A DNA stretch of 6,901 nt from Planctomycetota bacterium (GTDB lineage Bacteria; Planctomycetota; Brocadiia; SM23-32), in NCBI GenBank assembly GCA_018400625.1, contig JAGYMJ010000534.1, forward strand, positions 1 to 6,901. The letters run 5' to 3'. The translations under genes and the position numbers were made by a program. Shown here piece by piece: positions 1 to 6,853 of this stretch; positions within the stretch are counted from its first letter, which is position 1, and each line of letters starts with the position of its first letter. A model generated the notes under the pieces. The model searched no databases. It saw only the letters and a list, made by a program, of their open reading frames with translations, and had not been told where the DNA came from.

Positions 1-43
1 AGTGTTTAATCATCATCCCACCGGCACAGGCCACGGTGGTGAT
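1..43 (+). repeat. Left copy of a dispersed palindromic repeat
   Basis: The core at 18-39 has arms CCACCG and CGGTGG around a 10-base centre. ATCA and TGAT extend the stem across a two-base bulge. The whole 1-43 stretch aligns without gaps to the reverse complement of 6858-6900, with 34 of 43 bases matching by hand count and 20 of 22 in the core. A possible continuation beyond the window edge cannot be seen. REP/BIME-like extragenic repeat is the best description; its function is unknown. Confidence 0.55.
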
Positions 44-83
44 CAAGTGAGACGGGGTTCACTGAAGACTTATCTCTGTACAC

Positions 84-113
84 TCCCCCAGGCAAGAGTC
101 CCCGGTGGGGGAC
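84..113. repeat. Two mutually exclusive GC-rich hairpins downstream of the helicase
   Basis: GTCCCC (98-103) and GGGGAC (108-113) form a perfect 6-bp stem with a GGTG loop. TCCCCCA (84-90) and TGGGGGA (106-112) form a perfect 7-bp stem that uses the same right arm, so only one can exist at a time. Neither is followed by a T run on either strand. They may stabilise the 3' end of the helicase transcript; any regulatory role is speculative. Confidence 0.4.
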
Positions 114-136
114 GGCACCAAAACTTCAGCGCCAGT

Positions 137-178
137 AAAAAAAACATAAGTGTCCGGGAGCGCAGGAAAACCCTCACA
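137..178 (-). terminator. Weak candidate terminator after the helicase gene
   Basis: On the minus strand, a run of eight T (144-137) lies about 50 bases past the helicase stop. It is preceded by a poor stem made of TGT/ACA and GGG/CCC pairs (178-151) with a large loop and six bases between stem and T run. The position is right for the end of the operon but the stem is weak. Confidence 0.25.
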
Positions 179-193
179 GGCTATTTGCCTCCG

Positions 194-2431
194 CTACTCC
201 AGAATGGTTAAAACGCCATACTCAGGGAAATCGATTTTAAGCAGCTTTTTTTCACCGGCCCGGTTGATGCTGACCAAGGTACCTTCTCCATATTTATCAT
301 GTTGGATTTTCTTGCCGGGCTGCAAATCCGCATCCTCCGGATTATTCGCCGCATGCTTTTCGGGGGCTCGTTTCTTAATCTTTGCCTTCTTCAATTTCGG
401 TGATTTTTTCTTTTTAGACCGGCTTACGCCGCTGCTTTTTCGGCTCCAGCGCCCTTTGGCGGATGTGAGACTAAAACCGCCGGCGCGGGGGCCTTTCTCC
501 CATGAAACGCCGTCTGAAGGCAGTTCCTGCAGGAACGGCGATTCTCCGGTGTATTCATATTGTCCCCTGATCATACGTTCATTGGCATAGCTTATATACA
601 AAGTTTTACGTGCCCTCGTCATGCCGACATGGAACAACCGCCGTTCCTCCTCCATGGCTTCGCTCTCTCCCATCACATCCCTGTCTTCCAAAGCGCGTGA
701 ATGGGGCAAAATTCTGTCTTCCACGCCGACAAGGAAAACCATATCAAACTCCAGTCCTTTCGCGGAATGGAGGGTTAAGAGGGATACGGATCCGGTATCA
801 GGTTCCCAGGCGTCCACATCGCTTGCCAGGACACTCAGTTCCATAAAGCCGGTTAAATCGCCCTCCGGCTCCTGTTCCTGATACTGTTCGGCAAACCCCA
901 GAAAATAATCCAAAAGTTCCCTTGATTCTTCACGCTCGTCGGCTTTGATCGATGCGAGGTAGTCCGTTTCATTGATCACCCTTTCCACAGCCCCCCTCAC
1001 ACTCGATGCATTAAAACACTCTTCGGAGAGATGATTATATAAAGCGACAAAATTGTCCACGGCTTTCCGGGCTCGCGGGGGGAGTTCCTGTTGATGGGCA
1101 CCATCGAGTATGGCAGGCATAATCGGCATCCCGGTGGCTTCTGCGACTTTGGTCACCCGGTCCAGTGTCTTTGCGCCTATGCCTCTCGTGGGAACATTGA
1201 TGATGCGCTGCAGGGCCACATTATCTTTAGGATTGACGACAAGATGGAGGTAGGCAGCGATGTCCTTCACGACTTTTCGTTCGAACAGGCCGGTCGTATC
1301 AACGACCTGATAGGGAACGCCATGTTTGGAGAGTGCGGCCTCGAACTCCCCGGATTGGTATTTTGTGCGGTAGAGGATGCCGATGGAGGGGAATGACTCG
1401 GTACGTTGAACATGTTTATTGATTGTTTTTGCCACCCATTCCGCTTCCTGAGCGGCTCCCGAATGGCCCACGACTTCCACGGGGGAGCCGCTGCCGGATT
1501 GAGTATATAAAACCTTCTCATGCCGGTTGATATTATGCGCGACTGAATAAGAGGCAGCATTCAGAATATTGGCGGTGGACCTGTAGTTGCGCTCCAACTT
1601 AATAACCCTGGCCCCGGGAAACTCCTCCTGGAAACGCATGATATTTTCCATACGCGCACCACGCCAGGTGTAAATTGTCTGGTCGGGGTCTCCCACGGCT
1701 GTAATATTGTGATGTCTGCCCTGCAACGCTTTTGCTATCAGGTGCTGAACATAATTTGTATCCTGATATTCATCGACGAGCAGGTATTTATATTGGCCTT
1801 GATATCTTGCGAGCACTTCAGGATGCTTATTGAAAAGCAGCACGGTTTTAACCAGCAGATCATCGAAATCGAGCGCGTTACTGTCGGTGAGCGTGAGCTC
1901 ATATTTCGCATAAACGCGCGCGGCTTGTTCATCCCATTCGCTGACCGCTTTTTCTGCTGCGATTTCCGGCGGCTCCACGCCGTCCTTGTGCGCACTGATC
2001 CGGTTCAGCATATCTGCCGGTTTATATTGTTCAGGGTCAAGTTCAAACTGCTTACACACCCGCCTGACCACTTTCAGGGAGTCCGACCGGTCATAGATCG
2101 AGAAGGAACTGTCGAGTCCGAGGTGATGTATTTGACGTCGGAGCACCAGCGCGCAGAAAGAGTGGAATGTCCTGAGCATCACCCCTTCACCGGCCATCTC
2201 CCCCACTCTTCGTTCCATTTCTTTTGCGGCTTTATTGGTAAAAGTAATTCCGAGAATTTCCTCAGGTGCAGCCCCCCGCTCGATCAAGTAGGCGATCCGG
2301 TGGGTGATGACCCGAGTCTTCCCGCTCCCTGCGCCGGCAACGACAAGCAGCGGCCCATCGCCGAAAGTTACGGCTTCGATCTGGCTCTCATTCAGACCGG
2401 AAAGTATATAATTATCAGTGTTTTCAGGCAT
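194..2431 (-). CDS. pcrA: UvrD/PcrA-type superfamily 1A 3'-5' DNA helicase
   Basis: ATP-dependent DNA helicase of the UvrD/PcrA group; family members unwind DNA in excision and mismatch repair, strip RecA and clear transcription conflicts in the cytoplasm. The 745-residue product, a normal PcrA length, shows the motif set in order: Q motif LNESQ (13-17), Walker A AGAGSGKT (32-39), Ia ITFTNKAAKEM (62-72), Ib RTFHSF (87-92), Walker B VDEYQDTN (219-226), III GDPDQTIYTWRGA (247-259), IV LERNYRS (279-285), V LLTLHSAKGLEFD (551-563) and VI VGMTRAR (602-608). A lysine-rich linker (about 662-692) leads to a C-terminal PcrA-like Tudor-type segment beginning GKKIQHDKYGEGTLV (706-720). I chose the ATG at 2431 because the Q motif then lies 12 residues in, as in PcrA. 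A TTG at 2539 has a good AGGGGG upstream but would add 36 non-helicase residues inside the sulfatase gene. The start overlaps the sulfatase stop by 8 bp. pcrA versus uvrD versus rep cannot be fully separated by eye; the C-terminal domain favours pcrA/uvrD. Confidence 0.95.
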   Translation of the reverse strand: MPENTDNYILSGLNESQIEAVTFGDGPLLVVAGAGSGKTRVITHRIAYLIERGAAPEEILGITFTNKAAKEMERRVGEMAGEGVMLRTFHSFCALVLRRQIHHLGLDSSFSIYDRSDSLKVVRRVCKQFELDPEQYKPADMLNRISAHKDGVEPPEIAAEKAVSEWDEQAARVYAKYELTLTDSNALDFDDLLVKTVLLFNKHPEVLARYQGQYKYLLVDEYQDTNYVQHLIAKALQGRHHNITAVGDPDQTIYTWRGARMENIMRFQEEFPGARVIKLERNYRSTANILNAASYSVAHNINRHEKVLYTQSGSGSPVEVVGHSGAAQEAEWVAKTINKHVQRTESFPSIGILYRTKYQSGEFEAALSKHGVPYQVVDTTGLFERKVVKDIAAYLHLVVNPKDNVALQRIINVPTRGIGAKTLDRVTKVAEATGMPIMPAILDGAHQQELPPRARKAVDNFVALYNHLSEECFNASSVRGAVERVINETDYLASIKADEREESRELLDYFLGFAEQYQEQEPEGDLTGFMELSVLASDVDAWEPDTGSVSLLTLHSAKGLEFDMVFLVGVEDRILPHSRALEDRDVMGESEAMEEERRLFHVGMTRARKTLYISYANERMIRGQYEYTGESPFLQELPSDGVSWEKGPRAGGFSLTSAKGRWSRKSSGVSRSKKKKSPKLKKAKIKKRAPEKHAANNPEDADLQPGKKIQHDKYGEGTLVSINRAGEKKLLKIDFPEYGVLTILE
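2424..2431 (-). other. 8-bp stop/start overlap of sulfatase and helicase genes
   Basis: On the minus strand the sequence ATGCCTGA holds the helicase ATG (2431-2429) and the sulfatase TGA (2426-2424) in different frames. Such an overlap usually means co-transcription and often translational coupling. A weak AAGGGA lies about 10 bases before the ATG and could support re-initiation. Confidence 0.8.
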
Positions 2432-3881
2432 TGTTGATAATTCCCTTGTAGAACCAGGTCTTAAGCGACTTGGGGTCATCCGGGTCCGTATTGCATTCCA
2501 GCGTGGCCGGGGGGACAGGTAGAGACCCCATCCTTTCAAGTATAAGCCCCCTCATATGATTAATTTTTTTGAGTTGACTTTCATCATCGATAAGGTTTTT
2601 TGTCTCAAAAGGATCGTCCATCATGTTGAAGAGCATATCCCCTTTCGGTGCAAAAACATATTTCCATTCCGGCGTACGGGCCAGGCGCCAGGGGTTTCCG
2701 TCCTCACATAGATGCCCCAATTCAGAATATGCCCATTGGCGGTGGGCATCCTTATCCCCTCTCACGTACTGCAGGAAAGATCTGCCGGGCGAGCAGGGCA
2801 TGGCTTCCTGAAGGTGTTCATCACTGCACGCTTCCAGAATTGTTGCGGGGATGTCCACCGCTTCCACCATGTCATTCAAAACAGTGCCCCCGTCGCGTTG
2901 GGAAGCGGGGTCATATATAACCGTTGGCGTGCGCACTGAGCCATCATAAGGTTTCAGCTTGAAATACATATCGTGGTCGCCCATCATGTCCCCATGATCG
3001 CTGGTGAAGATAATGATGGTATTTTCCATGAGTCCCTGTTCTTCGACGACATCGAGCAATTGGCCCATACAGCGATCGGTATATTCGACAAGTCCGCAGT
3101 AAACGGCTCTTTTTTGCTGCCAGTATTTTATTCTTTCCGGATCATCCACTCCAGCCGGCGGCGGCATGTCCTCGGGATTGTATTTGCTGAAGAAAGGTTC
3201 CGGCGGGTCCAGCGGGAAATGCGGCTTTGTGAATGAAGCATGCAGGAAAAACGGTTTCTCAGAGGTTCGGTCCTCCTGGAGCCAGCGTATAGCCTCCCGG
3301 CAGATGAAGTTGTCGTAGCGGTCCTCCGGGGCCTTCGCCGAGGGGGCATCGCCGGCCAGTTTTTCATGCGCATTTTTTTTGCGTTTCTTTAATGTGATAA
3401 AGTCATCCAGTCCCCGACTTTTCAGATAATTATAATAAGGGCTTCCCTTAACACTTGCGGCGGCGGCACAAGATGAGAAAACGTCATCAAACCCTCTCTC
3501 ATGGGTTTCCGTTTTCATCACGGAATGTTCCTTCGTTGAATAGCCTCTGTAGGCGTGAAGTTTGCCGATGAGCGCTGTCGAGTAGCCGGCACGCTGCAAA
3601 GCGTGGGCCAGCGTGGGGTGCCCCAGCGGCCAGTCTTTAGCATTTCGGGGCCCGGCAGGTGATTGGCTGCCGTAAAGCCCCGTCAGCCAGGTGAAACGTG
3701 TGGGCATGCATACGGGGCAGTTAGATATCGCATTGGGAAAAGTGACCCCGTTTTGTTTAAGACGGTCGATCGTCGGGGTTTCAAGATCATCAGAGACCCC
3801 CCCATTATAGAAATCCCAACGATGTTCATCATCGGTCAATAATATAACGTTGGGCCTTTGAGCGTTCTGTTGTTGGTTCAT
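2424..3881 (-). CDS. Type I (formylglycine-dependent) sulfatase, apparently cytoplasmic
   Basis: Hydrolyses sulfate esters, most likely on a sulfated carbohydrate; the exact substrate cannot be read from the sequence. The 485-residue protein has the alkaline-phosphatase-fold sulfatase landmarks: N-terminal metal-binding PNVILLTDDEH (D17, D18), the modification motif C58-M-P-T-R followed by the usual TWLTG, the second signature GYSTALIGKLH (99-109) with K107 and H109, KPHFP with H221, metal-binding TSDHGD (D295, H296), and K310 in KLKPYDGSVRTP. The CxPxR cysteine must be oxidised to formylglycine by FGE or an anaerobic sulfatase-maturing enzyme, neither encoded here. The protein starts MNQQQNAQRPNVILL and shows no signal peptide, whereas many polysaccharide sulfatases are exported. 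A GGAG lies about 12 bases before the ATG, a somewhat long spacing. It follows the barrel gene by 40 bp and overlaps the helicase start. A phosphonate monoester hydrolase or other alkaline-phosphatase-superfamily role is possible but less likely given the full sulfatase motif set. Confidence 0.93.
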   Translation of the reverse strand: MNQQQNAQRPNVILLTDDEHRWDFYNGGVSDDLETPTIDRLKQNGVTFPNAISNCPVCMPTRFTWLTGLYGSQSPAGPRNAKDWPLGHPTLAHALQRAGYSTALIGKLHAYRGYSTKEHSVMKTETHERGFDDVFSSCAAAASVKGSPYYNYLKSRGLDDFITLKKRKKNAHEKLAGDAPSAKAPEDRYDNFICREAIRWLQEDRTSEKPFFLHASFTKPHFPLDPPEPFFSKYNPEDMPPPAGVDDPERIKYWQQKRAVYCGLVEYTDRCMGQLLDVVEEQGLMENTIIIFTSDHGDMMGDHDMYFKLKPYDGSVRTPTVIYDPASQRDGGTVLNDMVEAVDIPATILEACSDEHLQEAMPCSPGRSFLQYVRGDKDAHRQWAYSELGHLCEDGNPWRLARTPEWKYVFAPKGDMLFNMMDDPFETKNLIDDESQLKKINHMRGLILERMGSLPVPPATLECNTDPDDPKSLKTWFYKGIINNA

Positions 3882-3921
3882 AAATATGATTTTCTCCGAT
3901 AAAAAAAGTGATTTCGATTAA

Positions 3922-5667
3922 TCAGGAATGCCATTGTCTTTTGACGGCATCGCGGATGTTCGGGCTGCCTTCGACCCGTCCGTCATCTGTCAGGCGGGTG
4001 AATGCAACCGTTTCATAAAGATTATAATGGGTGATGTCGGGATGTTCCTGTACCCATTTCATCTGGTTCTCCAGCCGATTGGTGGAGCCGTCAAAATGCT
4101 GCTGGTCGGTCATTCGCGAACTCTGCAGCATAAAGGGGACGCCGGCTTTTCTGGCGACCAGTCCGATATGATCAAGGATGTAAAGGACATGTTCCAGCCT
4201 CATGGGAGGTTCTTTGGCCTTGGAGTTATTTTTGCCCTTGAACAGACCTATCCCGCGATACTCGATATAGTCAGCGATATCCTCGATCCATTTTTCCCAT
4301 TGCCACTCAAAATTGAGGGGGAGGGGGCCTCCCTTGTTGACTGCAAATTGCGTAAATACAGCAACATTAATATGTATTCCGACCTCTTTGCCACGACTGT
4401 GAATATAGTCCCTGGCTTCACTTAAAAACTGCGTCCAGGCGTTGCCGTTGATTCGGGCCGCTTCCCCGCAATGGTTTGGATATTCCATCTGTTCCCGCAC
4501 GGGCGGGTTGAAGCCGTAGTACCAGGGCTCAATTGTTCGGTTGTGGTTAGCCACCCGCAGATTGACGCCGTCGACCCCTCGGTCGAGGCAGAATTTTATC
4601 AGTTCCAGCCAATGCTCTCTGACTTGAGGGTAAATGGGGTGCATGGAACCGACAATCCCCTTCGGCTTGCCCAGCTTTACCACGGCATCCTGGGCCTGGT
4701 CGATGGTGATATGATTGATGGATCGGAATTTATAGGCCCCTCTGCAGTGGGAAAAGAAGGCCTCTTTATCGTTGATGAGGGCCCTTACGTGTGGATGTTT
4801 CAGATACCGGCTCAGTCCCAGTTCGGCGCCAATCCGGGTGTTTCGGTAGAGTTTCTCGGGATCGACGGGGCCGGAAGCCGGCGTTGTAGGGATTTCTTCG
4901 CCCTGCTCATCAAACAGAGTCATGAGGTCCCGGGTGTCATTACAAAAATCGCCTTGCGGATCGTTTTTGTCGCATCTGACCAGGACATAGCGCGTGTCTT
5001 CCGGAAGTTTCAGACCGGAAAATGTCAATACCCGGCAAGCGCTTTCCGTGGTATGTCGGGCGATCTTCATGCTTGACTCTTGGACGGTCATGGGTCCGTC
5101 ATACTTCCTGAAGTTATCCTTACCGTTGAGCGGACTGACCCAGACCGATAAATCTTCTTTGGAGAAGCGCAAAGGGCGGTTGTCCTGTTTGGTCAGGCGT
5201 ATGGCCGCAACATCTTTAACGGAAACGTCATTTTTCTGTCGGCGGCGCATGATTCTCAAACCAGGGTTTTCAGCGAGAAAGGGGCGGACGGAGTGCAGGA
5301 TTCCGCCGTTTTCATGGATCAGCGGCACACCGTCCGGTTTGGGAAAGGTTTCCGGGAGAGAATTCATCTGCTGTGGCATAAAACCCTCCAGGGGCTTGAG
5401 CACGACATCCAGACGCAAACCATGTTTGTGAGCGGCGTTACAAACTTCTTCCAGAAAATCGAAACCGGCACCATTATTGTCTCCGTCACCGCCCAGATCT
5501 TCATCAAGGAGCCAGGTATCGGCGACCCATTCGTGCCGGGAAGCCCCTAATGAAGCCGAATAGGCCATGAGATCATTCAACTGTTTTTTGGTATAATGCT
5601 TTTCAACTTTCCGGTGAAGAAGGTCGCTCATGTAATCGGTGGTGACGGACAGTTCTGTTTTTTGCAT
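3922..5667 (-). CDS. Unclassified TIM-barrel protein, glycoside-hydrolase-like (GHL10/DUF187 flavour)
   Basis: I do not recognise a named family with certainty. The 581-residue protein reads as a TIM barrel split by an insertion. Residues about 1-145 hold strand-like pieces such as RHEWVADTWLLDE (44-56) and LRLDVVLKPLEGF (84-96). Residues about 150-265 look like a beta-rich inserted domain (AIRLTK, LSVWVSP, RVLTFSGLKLP, RYVLVRC). The barrel resumes from about 335, with the segment FCLDRGVDGVNLRVANHN (359-376), then WYYGFNPPVREQ (382-393), VGIHINVAVF (429-438) and VPFMLQSSRM (510-519). A DG-containing strand followed by a YGFNPPV segment recalls family-10-like glycosylhydrolases (GHL10). D366, E380 and other acids are candidate active-site residues, but none can be assigned. 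There is no signal peptide, so it probably acts in the cytoplasm. A GAG about 9 bases before the ATG is a modest ribosome site. Its place between esterase and sulfatase genes supports a role in carbohydrate use; this is inference. Confidence 0.6.
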   Translation of the reverse strand: MQKTELSVTTDYMSDLLHRKVEKHYTKKQLNDLMAYSASLGASRHEWVADTWLLDEDLGGDGDNNGAGFDFLEEVCNAAHKHGLRLDVVLKPLEGFMPQQMNSLPETFPKPDGVPLIHENGGILHSVRPFLAENPGLRIMRRRQKNDVSVKDVAAIRLTKQDNRPLRFSKEDLSVWVSPLNGKDNFRKYDGPMTVQESSMKIARHTTESACRVLTFSGLKLPEDTRYVLVRCDKNDPQGDFCNDTRDLMTLFDEQGEEIPTTPASGPVDPEKLYRNTRIGAELGLSRYLKHPHVRALINDKEAFFSHCRGAYKFRSINHITIDQAQDAVVKLGKPKGIVGSMHPIYPQVREHWLELIKFCLDRGVDGVNLRVANHNRTIEPWYYGFNPPVREQMEYPNHCGEAARINGNAWTQFLSEARDYIHSRGKEVGIHINVAVFTQFAVNKGGPLPLNFEWQWEKWIEDIADYIEYRGIGLFKGKNNSKAKEPPMRLEHVLYILDHIGLVARKAGVPFMLQSSRMTDQQHFDGSTNRLENQMKWVQEHPDITHYNLYETVAFTRLTDDGRVEGSPNIRDAVKRQWHS

Positions 5668-5693
5668 GTATTATTTCTCGTGATTTAATGGCT

Positions 5694-6611
5694 TTACTTG
5701 CTGTTCAGCAGCTTATCGATTAAAAAATCTTGAGTATTGGCGTAATCACTGTATCGGGGCCCGTCCTGGACGATGACATGGCATTCATGGCCGAGTTCAT
5801 CGGATTTTTCTTTTAACTTCATCCCATGGACGGGGTGATGAATACCGTGGTTGGCATTTTTTGACGGCAAGGTCATCGAATGTGTATACGTCAACATAAT
5901 CGGTGGATCATCGCCGGTGAGGTGGTTATACGGCGAAAATTTAACATAAAGATGTTGATATTTATCGTAATTTTTGACCGCTTCAGTTATATTTACCGCG
6001 CCGACCGAAGTCCATATCATGCGATGTTTCAGCACATTCGGCCCCAGCCAATCTTCAACGACTTTGGGATCGATAGAAGTCTGGGCATTACCTACGGCGG
6101 CAGCGGTTACGCGGCTTGACTCGCGAAGTACCGGGTCATCCGCATCAGGATCAGCGATATCTTCATGCAGAGCGATCCACAGGGAACTGCATCCGCCGGC
6201 GCTGCCGCCCGACAGGGCGATTTTTTCTCTATCGATATTCCAATCTTCGGCTTGAGATCGCAGGAATTGTATGGCGCGGGCGGCATCAAGCACGGGTGCC
6301 GGCAGAGGCGCGTCACTGCTCAGACGATAGTTGATCGTGACATAAGATATTCCTTTTTCGAGGAAAGGCCGGCCCCCGGACACTGAATTTGTTTTACCGC
6401 CTTTTGTCCATCCGCCGCCATGGATAAGCACCAGAACAGGTCGGGGCCCATCCCCCCGGGCCTCCCAAAAATTCAGCGTGTTTCTTTCATGCTTTCCGTA
6501 CTGTACGTCCATATAACTTTTAAACACAGGATTTTCTCCATAAACAGTCATCGTGAAAAGAAGAATAACAAGAATAAAATACACGAAATTAAAAGGCTTT
6601 GTTCCCAGCAT
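5694..6611 (-). CDS. Secreted alpha/beta-hydrolase, BD-FAE/carboxylesterase-like
   Basis: A serine esterase of the HGGGW class, likely removing acyl groups such as acetyl or feruloyl from carbohydrates; the substrate is inferred from neighbours. Counting from the ATG at 6611 (305 residues), residues 1-25 form a signal peptide: a lysine, a hydrophobic core FVYFILVILLF (9-19), and a possible cleavage site after VYG (23-25). A single-pass membrane anchor is the alternative. The mature part opens with YGKHERNTLNFW (38-49), then VLIHGGGW (61-68), the oxyanion-hole motif, then GGSAGG (135-140) with S137 as nucleophile. The C-terminal region carries PPIMLTYTHS and then GIHHPVHG (256-263), where one of the histidines should complete the triad; the acid is not obvious. 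The GTG/TTG-type alternative start is a TTG at 6629; the ATG is preferred because GGAG lies 8 bases upstream of it and because the signal peptide is then well placed. It is the first gene of the putative operon. Confidence 0.85.
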   Translation of the reverse strand: MLGTKPFNFVYFILVILLFTMTVYGENPVFKSYMDVQYGKHERNTLNFWEARGDGPRPVLVLIHGGGWTKGGKTNSVSGGRPFLEKGISYVTINYRLSSDAPLPAPVLDAARAIQFLRSQAEDWNIDREKIALSGGSAGGCSSLWIALHEDIADPDADDPVLRESSRVTAAAVGNAQTSIDPKVVEDWLGPNVLKHRMIWTSVGAVNITEAVKNYDKYQHLYVKFSPYNHLTGDDPPIMLTYTHSMTLPSKNANHGIHHPVHGMKLKEKSDELGHECHVIVQDGPRYSDYANTQDFLIDKLLNSK

Positions 6612-6619
6612 TTCTCTGA

Positions 6620-6623
6620 CTCC
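6620..6623 (-). promoter_or_regulatory. Ribosome binding site that decides the esterase start
   Basis: On the minus strand GGAG lies 8 bases before the ATG at 6611, an ideal spacing. It sits between that ATG and the in-frame TTG at 6629, so it can serve only the ATG. Confidence 0.7.
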
Positions 6624-6629
6624 AGGCAA

Positions 6630-6780
6630 AGATTAATGCGTCTATTCGTTGTCATGTATAACTTATTATGGTCAATTACGAGAAAAGATAGCATACAACG
6701 TGTAGCAATATAATCGATTTTGGAGATGTTATCAAGGAAGGAAACTTAATCCCAGGCTTAATGATTACGTAAGCAATTGT
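6630..6780 (-). promoter_or_regulatory. AT-rich leader, probable promoter region of the operon
   Basis: This stretch upstream of the esterase is markedly richer in A+T than the genes and lacks a credible ORF, as expected of a promoter region. On the minus strand it holds a TTGAC (6675-6671), a TATACA (6660-6655) and a CATAAT (6671-6666), but no pair has the standard 16-18 base spacing, so I cannot fix the promoter. It also holds a perfect 8-bp palindrome TTACGTAA (6765-6772), part of a GCTTA...TAAGC inverted repeat (6756-6774) that might be an operator or simply chance. Confidence 0.35.
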
Positions 6781-6806
6781 TTTAAGAGCATATATGTTAC
6801 TCACTC

Positions 6807-6837
6807 TTAGCATAAGGCGTTATTTAACGAGCGCTAA
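6807..6837. repeat. Nested inverted repeat (hairpin) upstream of the operon
   Basis: Outer arms TTAGC (6807-6811) and GCTAA (6833-6837) enclose inner arms CGTTA (6818-6822) and TAACG (6825-6829) separated by two bases. The arms match perfectly, with asymmetric internal loops. No T run follows on either strand, so a plain terminator is unlikely. It stands next to the terminal repeat at the right edge and may belong to the same element. Confidence 0.45.
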
Positions 6838-6853
6838 ACCCTGTTCGGCGCCG

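Larger units (their letters stand above)
1..193. other. Non-coding flank downstream of the helicase gene
   Basis: Beyond the repeat, hairpins and T run listed separately, I see no gene here. The short plus-strand frame that crosses this stretch is low in plausibility: it has no recognisable domain and runs into the helicase gene on the opposite strand. Confidence 0.6.

Noticed and set aside
1709..2437. A 242-codon plus-strand open frame opposite the helicase gene
   Set aside because: It lies wholly antisense to helicase motifs that are clearly real, shows no domain, and its composition is that of a mirrored coding frame.
2432..2539. N-terminal extension of the helicase to a TTG start with a good AGGGGG upstream
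   Set aside because: The added 36 residues are unlike PcrA N-termini and lie inside the sulfatase gene; the ATG at 2431 gives a standard start. Kept as a note because the ribosome-site match is good.
3882..3921. Internal terminator or promoter between the barrel and sulfatase genes, suggested by a T7 run on the minus strand and a GATTAATC palindrome
   Set aside because: No GC-rich stem precedes the T run, and the gap is only 40 bp; it is better explained as a leader with a ribosome site.
4471..5076. A 201-codon plus-strand open frame opposite the barrel gene
   Set aside because: It is antisense to a much longer, well-spaced gene in the operon and has no recognisable domain.
6612..6629. TTG start six codons upstream of the esterase ATG
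   Set aside because: The GGAG at 6620-6623 lies downstream of this TTG and is correctly spaced only for the ATG.
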